Source: Ruminiclostridium sp. | Lineage (GTDB): Bacteria > Bacillota > Clostridia > DSM-8532 | Length of the DNA stretch: 5,653 nucleotides | NCBI GenBank assembly: GCA_003535195.1 | Contig: DOHN01000140.1 | Coordinates: forward strand, 1-5,653 | Direction: 5' to 3' | In this document: one piece after another, positions 1 to 5,564 of the stretch | How positions within the stretch are numbered: the stretch's first letter is position 1 | Layout of the letters: the number at the start of each line of letters is the position of its first letter | The notes under the pieces: generated by a model | Databases searched by the model: none | What the model saw: the letters and a program-made list of their open reading frames with translations, nothing else | Told to the model about the DNA's origin: nothing | Made by a program: the position numbers and the translations under genes

Positions 1-81
1 CCGCAAAATTTTCAAAATATCTATTATAAGATAAGCGCGCCGTGCAATATAACATAATACCATAAATCAAACTGCGTTTTC

Positions 82-101
82 AAAAAATAAGAATATTTTT
101 T
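82..101 (-). terminator. Weak candidate terminator after the PHP gene
   Basis: AAAAAATA (82-89) and TATTTTTT (94-101) form a perfect 8-base inverted repeat with a 4-base loop, about 54 bases past the operon's last stop codon. On the minus strand the right arm ends in a T run. The stem is wholly A/T, so it would be unstable; it is the only reasonable terminator-like element seen between the PHP stop and the left edge. Confidence 0.3.
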
Positions 102-102
102 A

Positions 103-115
103 ATTCGTAATTTAG
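103..115. promoter_or_regulatory. Distant copy of the intergenic motif
   Basis: ATTCGTAATTTAG here differs in one of 13 bases from ATTCGCAATTTAG at 3768-3780. It lies 40 bases beyond the stop codon of the PHP gene, in AT-rich sequence near the window's left edge, and could belong to the control region of a leftward gene outside the window. In such AT-rich sequence a chance match is possible. Confidence 0.25.
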
Positions 116-154
116 TGCAGAAGCGGAGCAGGATTGGCGAGATTCTTCCATATT

Positions 155-862
155 CTATCGGAAGAATTCAAGAAGCGCTTCACAGCTTTTCCGGCGGATT
201 TCCACCGACACTTCCCGCTCTAAAATCTGGGATAGAAAGTGTGCATCTGAAGAGCATATCCATTGATAACCCTCAAGCTCCGGGTGCTTTTCCAGAAAGA
301 CCGGAAGGATACAGTTTTTAGAATGCTCCAAAAATTTGAAATGATAATCTTCAGGGATGACTCCCAATGTATTTAACATGCTATAGGATTCCCGGTTGAC
401 ATGGGCCGGTATAACGACACCGCCTAAGTTTCTTACAAGCCCAATAGCCGTTTCTATATCGAGACTGCTCGCCCCGGACAGAAGGCGGCTTTCACGGCCG
501 CACGGCTGGTCCTCAGCATCCATGATGATCTGGGTGCCAAAAATATCTTCACGGTTACGAAAGGGGGGCAGATGTTCATATACAATTTCTTCAAATTCAA
601 GCAATGGGGTGAGCTGCGGGAAAAGGCAGATGAGATGAACTTCTTCCGTGGTACAAAGCTCCATGCCGGGAACCACTTCTATACCTGCTTTTCGGCCTGC
701 CTCAATAATGGTCTCCGCGTTCCGGGCAGAATTGTGATCTGTCACGGCAATCATATCAAGGCCCTTTAGAAGAGCCATGTTGACGATGTTGTTCGGCGTC
801 ATGTCATCCTCTGCACAAGGGGATAAACAGGAATGAATGTGGAGATCCACCCAGCATTTCAT
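155..862 (-). CDS. PHP-domain metal-dependent phosphoesterase
   Basis: This 235-residue protein belongs to the PHP (polymerase and histidinol phosphatase) superfamily, whose members hydrolyse phosphoesters at a two- or three-metal site; it is predicted cytoplasmic, with no signal peptide or membrane segment. The metal-binding motifs are visible in order: DLHIHS at residues 6-11 (H8, H10), VTDHN at 40-44 (D42, H43), GMEL at 66-69 (E68), EVHL at 74-77 (H76), PAHVNR at 152-157 (H154) and SSDAH at 204-208 (D206, H208), so the site looks intact. The length suits the stand-alone bacterial PHP phosphoesterases. It is last in the leftward operon and its ATG overlaps the TGA of the DRTGG gene by four bases (ATGA), implying translational coupling. 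The substrate cannot be read from the sequence; nucleotides or phosphorylated small molecules are typical for relatives. The family call is firm and the role in redox signalling is inference from context. Confidence 0.93.
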   Translation of the reverse strand: MKCWVDLHIHSCLSPCAEDDMTPNNIVNMALLKGLDMIAVTDHNSARNAETIIEAGRKAGIEVVPGMELCTTEEVHLICLFPQLTPLLEFEEIVYEHLPPFRNREDIFGTQIIMDAEDQPCGRESRLLSGASSLDIETAIGLVRNLGGVVIPAHVNRESYSMLNTLGVIPEDYHFKFLEHSKNCILPVFLEKHPELEGYQWICSSDAHFLSQILEREVSVEIRRKSCEALLEFFR

Positions 863-1203
863 GACGGCGATTCCAGCAATGAAAGGATTTCATAACAGAA
901 CCGGGCCGCGCTCTTGCCGCCCGAAAGAAAAATGACTTCCTTTTCCTCGGCTCTTTCAAGGGTTTGCCCGCTGATTTCAATATTCTCGGGAACCAGAACA
1001 CAGGAAGCTTCTGCCAGTGAAGCCACAGCCGCCACATTAAGATTTGTATGAACGGTAATCCAGACATTACCGGGGTTCAATTTTGCCATGGCATGGCTGA
1101 TTAAATCACAGGAATAAACTCCTGTTACTGCAGTATTCAAAGCCCTGCTGCCGCACGACATTATTTCTAAGCCCAATTTCTCGGCCAATTCCCCAACGGT
1201 CAT
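859..1203 (-). CDS. DRTGG-type domain protein, downstream copy
   Basis: A 114-residue single-domain protein resembling the DRTGG domain, a small alpha/beta fold also found in phosphotransacetylase N-terminal regions and related to the HPr kinase N-terminal domain. It begins MTVGELAEKL, followed by the central VYSCDLISHAMA stretch (about residues 29-40) that in this family carries the ligand-facing loop; the literal DRTGG string is absent. It is not a complete kinase: no Walker A P-loop is visible, although relatives are sometimes annotated as serine kinases. The ATG is preceded by AAGGAG at a suitable distance. It follows the hydrogenase-like gene after 32 bases and overlaps the PHP gene by four. 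It is a diverged paralogue of the protein at 2988-3335, sharing the N-terminal pattern and the DL(I/M)S..MA core. A regulatory ligand-binding role is inferred; the ligand is unknown. Confidence 0.82.
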   Translation of the reverse strand: MTVGELAEKLGLEIMSCGSRALNTAVTGVYSCDLISHAMAKLNPGNVWITVHTNLNVAAVASLAEASCVLVPENIEISGQTLERAEEKEVIFLSGGKSAARFCYEILSLLESPS

Positions 1204-1235
1204 TTTAAAAACTCCTTTTTTATGGGTACATCCAT

Positions 1236-2540
1236 TTAATCAGGCGGATACATATCATCTATCTGATGAAGCTGATGTGCTATATCATTTACCTTCTCGC
1301 GAAGTTTGAAGATACAGTCGGTCTCTTTGGCATTTTCCATGACAATATCCTCGGCCAGTGCCCTGCAGCTTGGCGCACCGCAGGCGCCGCAATCCAACCC
1401 CGGAAGGCTTTCGGTGATTTCATCGATTCTCTGCATTTTTTCAAGGGCTTTCATCATATTGTCATCAAGCTGCATAATGGGCCTGTATTCAACGGTGGAT
1501 TTCCAAATAAGCTCATCTACATTGTCAATTTTATGAATACGGTGACCATCATTCCGACTGATTTTATCAATTTCATTTTTCAAGTTTACCTTGGCAATAA
1601 AGGGGTTCTCAACCGTCAAGGGACCGCCGATACAGCCTTCAGGGCAGGCCAGCGCTTCGATAAAGTCAATATCGTTAAGGCCCTCCTGAACTGCCTGCTC
1701 CAATATGGCATTAATATTTTTGATGCCGTGAACCGCAATACGACGGCCTTTTTTAAGGGCCTGGCTTTCTCCGCCGGTTCCTGCCCATGCCACACCAATG
1801 GCGCTGGAGAGAGAAAACTGCTCCGGTATTTCCTCTTTTTGCTTTTTCATAATATCCAAAAGAGGCAGGTATATATCCTTTAAAGCAAGAACACCGTCCA
1901 CGTTTGATTTTTTGTTCTCGTAAGGGGCTTCAACACTGGTAACCTTTGCCGCACAGGGAGAAATAAAGAAAGCCCCCATGTCCTCAAAAGGAATACCAAA
2001 TTTATCATGCACCTCTCGTTTTGAAAGAGCTGCCGCCACCTCCATCGGTGATTCAATTCTGATCAGATTTTCAATTAAACTGGGAAAACGAACTTGTATA
2101 AGCCTTACCACTGCCGGGCAGGCAGAGGAGATAACGGGCTTTTTGATCTTTTCATTCTTCATATATTGCGCAGATGCATGGGTAACAATTTCAGCAGCCC
2201 TGGCAACTTCAAAAACATAGTCAAAGCCGAAGTGCTTCAGCGCATCTATAATGCGCTCCCGGGAAAAATTAGTACCAAACTGGCCGTAAAGAGACGGGGC
2301 GGGCAGGGCTATTTTATACTTGTATTCCTCAATACTGCTTAAGGGGTCTGTAACTGCTTTTTTCGCATGATAGGGACATACCCTGATACACTCACCGCAG
2401 TCTATGCATCGCTCGCGTATGATAACCGCTTTTCCGTTTCGGACACGAATTGCCTCTGTAGGGCAGTGTTTGATGCAATTGGTGCAACCTTTGCATTTAT
2501 CTTTATCAAGTGTTACTGAATGAAAGTATTCCTGCTCCAT
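1236..2540 (-). CDS. Putative sensory [FeFe]-hydrogenase-like iron-sulfur protein
   Basis: A 434-residue cytoplasmic iron-sulfur protein. Residues 1-60 hold two ferredoxin-type 4Fe-4S motifs: C16, C19, C22, C26 and C45, C48, C51, C55. Residues about 75-345 form the hydrogenase large-subunit catalytic domain with the three H-cluster loops: SSACP (L1, ligand C141), SPCAAK (L2, ligand C196) and ACPEGC (L3, ligands C299 and C303). A further 4Fe-4S domain follows at C384, C387, C392 and C409, and the chain ends in a short helical tail. No PAS domain is present. In catalytic enzymes L1 reads TSCCP; here the proton-relay cysteine is alanine (A140), a change associated with sensory [FeFe] hydrogenases, so slow turnover and a sensing role are inferred. 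H-cluster assembly would need HydE, HydF and HydG, none of which is here. No NuoE/NuoF-like partner is adjacent. The ATG is supported by the ferredoxin motif close behind it; its ribosome binding site (AAAGG) is weak. A non-hydrogenase iron-sulfur role remains possible. Confidence 0.9.
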   Translation of the reverse strand: MEQEYFHSVTLDKDKCKGCTNCIKHCPTEAIRVRNGKAVIIRERCIDCGECIRVCPYHAKKAVTDPLSSIEEYKYKIALPAPSLYGQFGTNFSRERIIDALKHFGFDYVFEVARAAEIVTHASAQYMKNEKIKKPVISSACPAVVRLIQVRFPSLIENLIRIESPMEVAAALSKREVHDKFGIPFEDMGAFFISPCAAKVTSVEAPYENKKSNVDGVLALKDIYLPLLDIMKKQKEEIPEQFSLSSAIGVAWAGTGGESQALKKGRRIAVHGIKNINAILEQAVQEGLNDIDFIEALACPEGCIGGPLTVENPFIAKVNLKNEIDKISRNDGHRIHKIDNVDELIWKSTVEYRPIMQLDDNMMKALEKMQRIDEITESLPGLDCGACGAPSCRALAEDIVMENAKETDCIFKLREKVNDIAHQLHQIDDMYPPD

Positions 2541-2556
2541 TGCGATAGCCTTTCAT

Positions 2557-2985
2557 CTATTTATTAAAAAATACCGTTATATTGACCGTTGTCCCCCTAT
2601 TTATTTCTGTATCAATTTTCAGAAGATCCGAGTGCTTTTTGATGTTTGAAAGGCCCATTCCCGCGCCGAATCCCATTTCCCGGATACTGTCGGGGGCTGT
2701 GGAATAGCCTTCTTGCATGGCAAGCTCCAAATCGGCAATACCGGGCCCTTCATCGGATATTTGAATAAAAATCTTATTTTCATCAATTTCCACATGTGCT
2801 TTTCCTCCATGCCCATGGATTACCGCATTGATTTCGGCTTCGTACATGGCTATGGATGTCCTTTTAACCGCATGAGGTGTAACGCCAAGCTGAGTCAAAA
2901 TTTTTCGTACACTGCTTGAGGCTTCGCCCGCTACCGTAAAATCGTTGGCGGGTATCATATAGTCTCGCACAACTACATTGCCCAT
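2557..2985 (-). CDS. RsbT/RsbW-type HATPase (anti-sigma or switch kinase)
   Basis: A 142-residue single-domain GHKL ATPase resembling RsbW/SpoIIAB anti-sigma kinases and RsbT switch kinases, which phosphorylate serine or threonine on STAS-type partners. Visible ATP-site motifs are the N box EAEINA (residues 49-54, N53), the G1 box DEGPGI (78-83), the glycine-rich lid GFGAGMG (106-112) and a final RGTT (130-133). There is no sensor, dimerisation or phosphoacceptor histidine region, so it is not a normal two-component histidine kinase. The ATG lies two bases past the stop of the upstream DRTGG gene and is preceded by GGAGA inside that gene, indicating coupled translation. The hydrogenase-like gene follows after 16 bases. 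Proteins of this type accompany [FeFe]-hydrogenase clusters in Clostridia. No sigma factor, STAS protein or PP2C phosphatase is encoded in the window, so its target is unknown. Confidence 0.9.
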   Translation of the reverse strand: MGNVVVRDYMIPANDFTVAGEASSSVRKILTQLGVTPHAVKRTSIAMYEAEINAVIHGHGGKAHVEIDENKIFIQISDEGPGIADLELAMQEGYSTAPDSIREMGFGAGMGLSNIKKHSDLLKIDTEINRGTTVNITVFFNK

Positions 2986-2987
2986 GA

Positions 2988-3335
2988 TTATTCTCCATGC
3001 CCGTTGATTCCTACATCATAGAGCTTCCCGCTTGCCACAAACAAAGGGTAGTCCGTTTCCAGGAGGGCAATGCCTTTTTCCTCGGCCAGATCAATCATAC
3101 CCTGATTGGGCTTTTTCCCACGTACAAAAACAACTACCTTTATATCCATCATTTCTGCAGTACGAATGACCTGCGGATTGACAAGACCCGTCAGAAGCAT
3201 GGCATTTTCCTTGGAAAAAGCCATTACATCACTCATGAGATCCGCACTGCATGCAGATTTGATATTAATGTCTTTACAATAGGCCGGGGTAGAGATTTCA
3301 GCTTTCAGCAGCTGGGCAATTTCTGTTATTTTCAT
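2988..3335 (-). CDS. DRTGG-type domain protein, upstream copy
   Basis: A 115-residue single-domain protein of the DRTGG-like family, paralogous to the protein at 859-1203. Both start with a basic helix (MKITEIAQLL here), carry a central (C/S)(S/C)xDL(M/I)S..MA segment (about residues 29-40) and continue through alternating beta strands and helices, such as the hydrophobic strand VVVFVRG near 68-74. No P-loop or catalytic residue is evident, so a small-molecule-binding or protein-interaction role is more likely than an enzyme. The ATG has GAGGT five bases upstream. It is second in the operon, 80 bases after the DUF1858 gene and two bases before the HATPase gene, which suggests a functional pairing with the ATPase. 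The domain call rests on recognised pattern and context, without an alignment. Confidence 0.8.
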   Translation of the reverse strand: MKITEIAQLLKAEISTPAYCKDINIKSACSADLMSDVMAFSKENAMLLTGLVNPQVIRTAEMMDIKVVVFVRGKKPNQGMIDLAEEKGIALLETDYPLFVASGKLYDVGINGHGE

Positions 3336-3415
3336 ATTTTACCTCGCAAATTTGACCGATTTTGTTCTTTCAGTGGGTTTTGGAATGTTTACAGAAATCA
3401 GCGGGATAAACAAAA

Positions 3416-3622
3416 CTATCTAACCAAATTAAAATACTCATTCAAATCATTTAAAAGCTTATCAGCATCAATCCCATGCACGATACACGCTTCCTCAATA
3501 TTTTCCCCGGAAGAAGACGGGCAGCCCAGACAATGCATACCGTGCTTTATAAAGATCGGTGCTGTTTTCTTATCCATCATAAGAACATCCATAATAATGG
3601 AATCCTTTGTAACCTTAACCAT
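3416..3622 (-). CDS. DUF1858 CxxC small protein
   Basis: A 68-residue protein of the DUF1858 family, also described as the hybrid-cluster-protein-associated redox disulfide domain. The signature is the HGMHCLGCPSS segment at residues 27-37 with C31 and C34 as a CxxC pair, then a third cysteine C46 in EEACIVHG. Such a pair could form a reversible disulfide or bind metal; which applies here is not determined. The N-terminal IIMDVLMMDKKTAPIFIKHG pattern (residues 9-28) is typical of the family. The frame extends upstream to a TTG at 3637, but the ATG at 3622 is chosen because GGGAGG lies seven bases before it and would otherwise be inside the coding region. It is the first gene after the minus-strand promoter, and the 80 bases that follow it show no clear terminator. 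Its position suggests a redox-responsive part of the hydrogenase-like sensing operon. Confidence 0.87.
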   Translation of the reverse strand: MVKVTKDSIIMDVLMMDKKTAPIFIKHGMHCLGCPSSSGENIEEACIVHGIDADKLLNDLNEYFNLVR

Positions 3623-3629
3623 ATCAAAA

Positions 3630-3635
3630 CCTCCC
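3630..3635 (-). promoter_or_regulatory. Ribosome binding site deciding the DUF1858 start
   Basis: GGGAGG on the minus strand lies seven bases before the ATG at 3622 and overlaps the alternative upstream TTG frame, so the 68-residue start is preferred. Confidence 0.85.
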
Positions 3636-3718
3636 AAATTGTTTGATTTCGGTATTTCTCTTTTTTTGCACCCTTTAGAAGAAAGCTTTAACGATCACTT
3701 TCCGGGAGATATAATCTC

Positions 3719-3746
3719 ATTATAGCAAAAACAAAAAATTTCGCAA
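3719..3746 (-). promoter_or_regulatory. Promoter of the hydrogenase-like operon
   Basis: On the minus strand, TTGCGA (3746-3741) and a perfect TATAAT (3724-3719) are separated by 16 bases in an A/T-rich spacer. The predicted transcript would start near 3712, giving a leader of about 90 bases before the ATG at 3622. The -35 element coincides with one copy of the TTCGCAA/TTGCGAA motif, so a protein binding that motif could block or assist polymerase. Confidence 0.6.
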
Positions 3747-3862
3747 CAATTTACGACACAACCTTCGATTCGCAATTTAGAAATAGAATTGACTTTATAT
3801 CGAGTATTGTGTTATTTTAGCAGGGTAATATATAAATTAAAATTGATATAAAAAATTGCGAA
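3740..3862. promoter_or_regulatory. Three copies of a TTCGCAA motif in the divergent region
   Basis: The 7-mer TTCGCAA occurs at 3740-3746 and 3769-3775, and its reverse complement TTGCGAA at 3856-3862. The last two extend to an 11-base inverted pair, ATTCGCAATTT (3768-3778) and AAATTGCGAAT (3853-3863), flanking the rightward promoter; the first overlaps the leftward -35 element. This layout suits an operator for a shared regulator acting on both divergent units. The regulator is not identified; the motif does not match the Rex, LexA, CtsR or HrcA consensus as I know them. Confidence 0.45.
3789..3818 (+). promoter_or_regulatory. Candidate promoter of the OadG-like gene
   Basis: TTGACT (3789-3794) matches five of six -35 consensus bases; TATTTT (3813-3818) is a four-of-six -10 element after an 18-base spacer. 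It lies between two copies of the TTCGCAA motif and 65 bases before the ATG at 3883. The weak -10 element is the main doubt. Confidence 0.45.
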
Positions 3863-3868
3863 TAAAGT

Positions 3869-3876
3869 GGAGGTGG
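3869..3876 (+). promoter_or_regulatory. Ribosome binding site deciding the OadG-like start
   Basis: GGAGGTGG sits six bases before the ATG at 3883 and inside the longer frame that opens with a TTG at 3856, favouring the ATG. Confidence 0.85.
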
Positions 3877-3882
3877 ATTGAT

Positions 3883-4140
3883 ATGTCGTTTTTTTCTAAA
3901 CTATTTGGTAAATCCAACAAAGACTACGCTATATATGAAATAAAAGCTGAAAGTGCCGCCGCATTACAGCAAAATAGAAACATGGTCGACGGGGAATTGG
4001 TAGCCGTTATCATGGCTGCTCTTTCAACTATGCTCTCCGACAAAAATGATCTTCAGATAAAATCCATTCGCCGCATCGGCAGAACATCACCTGTCTGGAA
4101 TCTGGCAGGCCGGGATGAATATATTGCTACAAGGCTCTGA
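3883..4140 (+). CDS. Soluble OadG-like small protein
   Basis: An 85-residue protein whose C-terminal half resembles that of OadG, the small gamma subunit of sodium-pumping decarboxylases: DGELVAVIMAAL (residues 36-47), then IKSIRRIGR (59-67), then VWNLAGRDEY (71-80), matching the family pattern of a short helix, an SIRR strand and a terminal W..AGR motif. Unlike usual OadG it has no N-terminal membrane helix; it starts with a short amphipathic segment, MSFFSKLFGK, and is predicted soluble or peripherally attached. The ATG at 3883 is preferred over an upstream in-frame TTG at 3856 because GGAGGTGG ends seven bases before it. The gene stands alone, divergent from the hydrogenase-like operon, with its own promoter and a terminator 21 bases past the stop. 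No decarboxylase or carboxyltransferase subunit is in the window, so its partner is unknown. The family assignment is by motif only. Confidence 0.72.
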   Translation: MSFFSKLFGKSNKDYAIYEIKAESAAALQQNRNMVDGELVAVIMAALSTMLSDKNDLQIKSIRRIGRTSPVWNLAGRDEYIATRL

Positions 4141-4160
4141 TTAAAATGATCACGAATACG

Positions 4161-4191
4161 AAAGCTGCTTTCCTGCCGGAGGCAGCTTTTT
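4161..4191 (+). terminator. Terminator of the OadG-like gene
   Basis: AAAGCTGC (4161-4168) pairs with GCAGCTTT (4182-4189), and the stem continues inward by four further pairs including two G-U to a five-base CTGCC loop. It ends in TTTTT (4187-4191), 21 bases after the stop at 4140: a standard intrinsic terminator that separates this gene from the downstream mutase gene. Confidence 0.85.
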
Positions 4192-4217
4192 GGCATTTTC
4201 ATAGGACTTTTGATTCA

Positions 4218-4247
4218 TTGGCATATAATCTTTTTTTCTGTTATAAT
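4218..4247 (+). promoter_or_regulatory. Promoter of the phosphoglycerate mutase family gene
   Basis: TTGGCA (4218-4223, five of six) and a perfect TATAAT (4242-4247) are separated by 18 bases. It lies 27 bases past the preceding terminator and 66 bases before the ATG at 4314. A second TATAAT at 4224-4229 falls in the spacer but has no good -35 element. This is the best housekeeping-type promoter in the window. Confidence 0.75.
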
Positions 4248-4297
4248 CGATTTTAAAAGAAATTTAGACTAAGTTTGCATTACGCTAAAATACCTAT

Positions 4298-4305
4298 AAA
4301 GGTGG
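4298..4305 (+). promoter_or_regulatory. Ribosome binding site deciding the mutase start
   Basis: AAAGGTGG lies eight bases before the ATG at 4314. It falls inside the longer open frame from 4275, which argues for the shorter 403-residue protein. Confidence 0.8.
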
Positions 4306-4313
4306 TTTATCAC

Positions 4314-5525
4314 ATGAAATATATTATCATCCTCGGGGATGGTATGGCCGACTGGCCTGTTGAATCCTTGGGGAATCGGACTCCTCTTGAGTTGGCAAAA
4401 AAGCCTAACATGGATAATCTTTGTAAATACGGCAGCTTGGGTTTGGTTCGTACGATTCCTTCGGGGATGCCTGCCGGAAGTGATGTGGCAAACCTGTCAG
4501 TTTTCGGCTTTGATCCCAGTGTCTACTATACAGGGCGTTCCCCATTGGAAGCTATCAGCATGGGTTTAAAATTAAATACCGATGACACGGCTCTTCGATG
4601 CAATCTGGTAACCCTGTCCGATGAGGAGAATTATGAAGAAAGGTCCATGGTTGATTACAGCGCCGGAGAAATTACCACCGGGGAAGCCTCCCAGCTCATG
4701 AACGCAGTAGCAAAAGGACTTAACCGGGATGGCATCGCCTTTTTCCCCGGCGTCAGCTATCGTCATTGCCTCCTCTGGAGGGATGGCCCTCTGGATATCG
4801 GGCTCACACCGCCCCATGATATTTCGGGCAAGAAAATTTTCAACTATCTGCCCAAAGGTCCGGGCCAGGAAATTGCACTTGATTTAATGAAGAAAAGCGT
4901 CGCCATTTTAAAGGAGCATCCGATTAATAAAAAGCGGTTGGCAAAGGGATTAAACCCGGCCAACTCTATCTGGCTCTGGGGGCAGGGTAAAAAACCTTCG
5001 ATGCCGCTCTTTGTAGAAAAATACGGCCTTTGCGGATCCGTTGTCTCTGCCGTGGATCTGGTAAAGGGCATTGGCATTGCCTCAGGCATGAAGGCTATTG
5101 ATGTGGAAGGCGCCACAGGCAACCTCCACACGAATTTCAAAGGAAAGGCCGAAGCTGCGCTGAAAGAGCTTCAGGAGGGCCGGGACTTGGTTTACATTCA
5201 CATAGAAGCACCCGATGAATGCGGCCATCAGGGGCAGGTAGATGAAAAAATACGGGCCATTGAGCTTATCGATTCAGAGGTCCTCGGCACATTGCTGGAA
5301 GGGCTGAAAGGTCTTGACGATTACCGGCTCATGATCCTTCCCGATCATCCCACACCGGTATCCATCCGGACCCATTGCGCAGATCCGGTGCCCTATCTCA
5401 TCTATGACAGCCAGAAAACCGAAATTGCAAACCCGGACATGATCTACTCGGAAGCCTGCGCCAAGAAGGCCGGCACATTCATTCAGGAAGGCCATACGCT
5501 GATGGACAGATTCCTGGATATATAA
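4314..5525 (+). CDS. Cofactor-independent phosphoglycerate mutase family (ApgM-like)
   Basis: A 403-residue alkaline-phosphatase-superfamily protein of the archaeal-type 2,3-bisphosphoglycerate-independent phosphoglycerate mutase family, which interconverts 3- and 2-phosphoglycerate in the cytoplasm through a phosphoserine and two metal ions. Visible motifs: ILGDGMADW at residues 6-14 (D9 metal ligand), GMPAGSDVANLS at 51-62 (S56 the likely nucleophile), EAPDECGHQG at 298-307 (D301, H305), PDHPTP at 343-348 (D344, H345) and RTHCADPVPY at 352-361 (H354). The length matches the family's usual 400 or so. The frame is open from 4275, but the ATG at 4314 has AAAGGTGG upstream and the expected MKYIIILGDGM start. 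It has its own promoter and a strong terminator. Close bacterial relatives have also been proposed as homoserine kinases; no threonine-pathway gene is nearby to favour that, so the mutase name is provisional at substrate level. Confidence 0.9.
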   Translation: MKYIIILGDGMADWPVESLGNRTPLELAKKPNMDNLCKYGSLGLVRTIPSGMPAGSDVANLSVFGFDPSVYYTGRSPLEAISMGLKLNTDDTALRCNLVTLSDEENYEERSMVDYSAGEITTGEASQLMNAVAKGLNRDGIAFFPGVSYRHCLLWRDGPLDIGLTPPHDISGKKIFNYLPKGPGQEIALDLMKKSVAILKEHPINKKRLAKGLNPANSIWLWGQGKKPSMPLFVEKYGLCGSVVSAVDLVKGIGIASGMKAIDVEGATGNLHTNFKGKAEAALKELQEGRDLVYIHIEAPDECGHQGQVDEKIRAIELIDSEVLGTLLEGLKGLDDYRLMILPDHPTPVSIRTHCADPVPYLIYDSQKTEIANPDMIYSEACAKKAGTFIQEGHTLMDRFLDI

Positions 5526-5564
5526 AGAAATGTTATGGGAACAATTCCCGTTGATAATCAGGAC

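Noticed and set aside
23..28. Minus-strand TATAAT near the left edge, as a promoter of a leftward gene
   Set aside because: No -35 element at an acceptable spacing was found; AT-rich sequence gives such matches by chance.
142..167. ATTCTTCC/GGAAGAAT inverted repeat over the PHP gene stop codon, considered as a terminator
   Set aside because: The stem is eight bases with a ten-base loop, overlaps coding sequence, and no T run follows on the minus strand.
1266..1883. Long plus-strand open frame opposite the hydrogenase-like gene
   Set aside because: It is antisense to a gene with clear motifs, has no ribosome binding site and its translation resembles no family I know.
3360..3415. TTTTGTT/AACAAAA inverted repeat in the gap between the DUF1858 and DRTGG genes
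   Set aside because: Seven-base arms separated by 42 bases in AT-rich sequence; too weak for a terminator or regulatory RNA call.
2997..3725. A 242-codon plus-strand open frame opposite the DRTGG and DUF1858 genes
   Set aside because: It runs through two supported minus-strand genes and the operon promoter, and its protein has no recognisable domain.
5537..5549. GGGAA-CAA-TTCCC hairpin just after the mutase gene
   Set aside because: A five-base stem with no T run; the strong terminator downstream makes it unnecessary.
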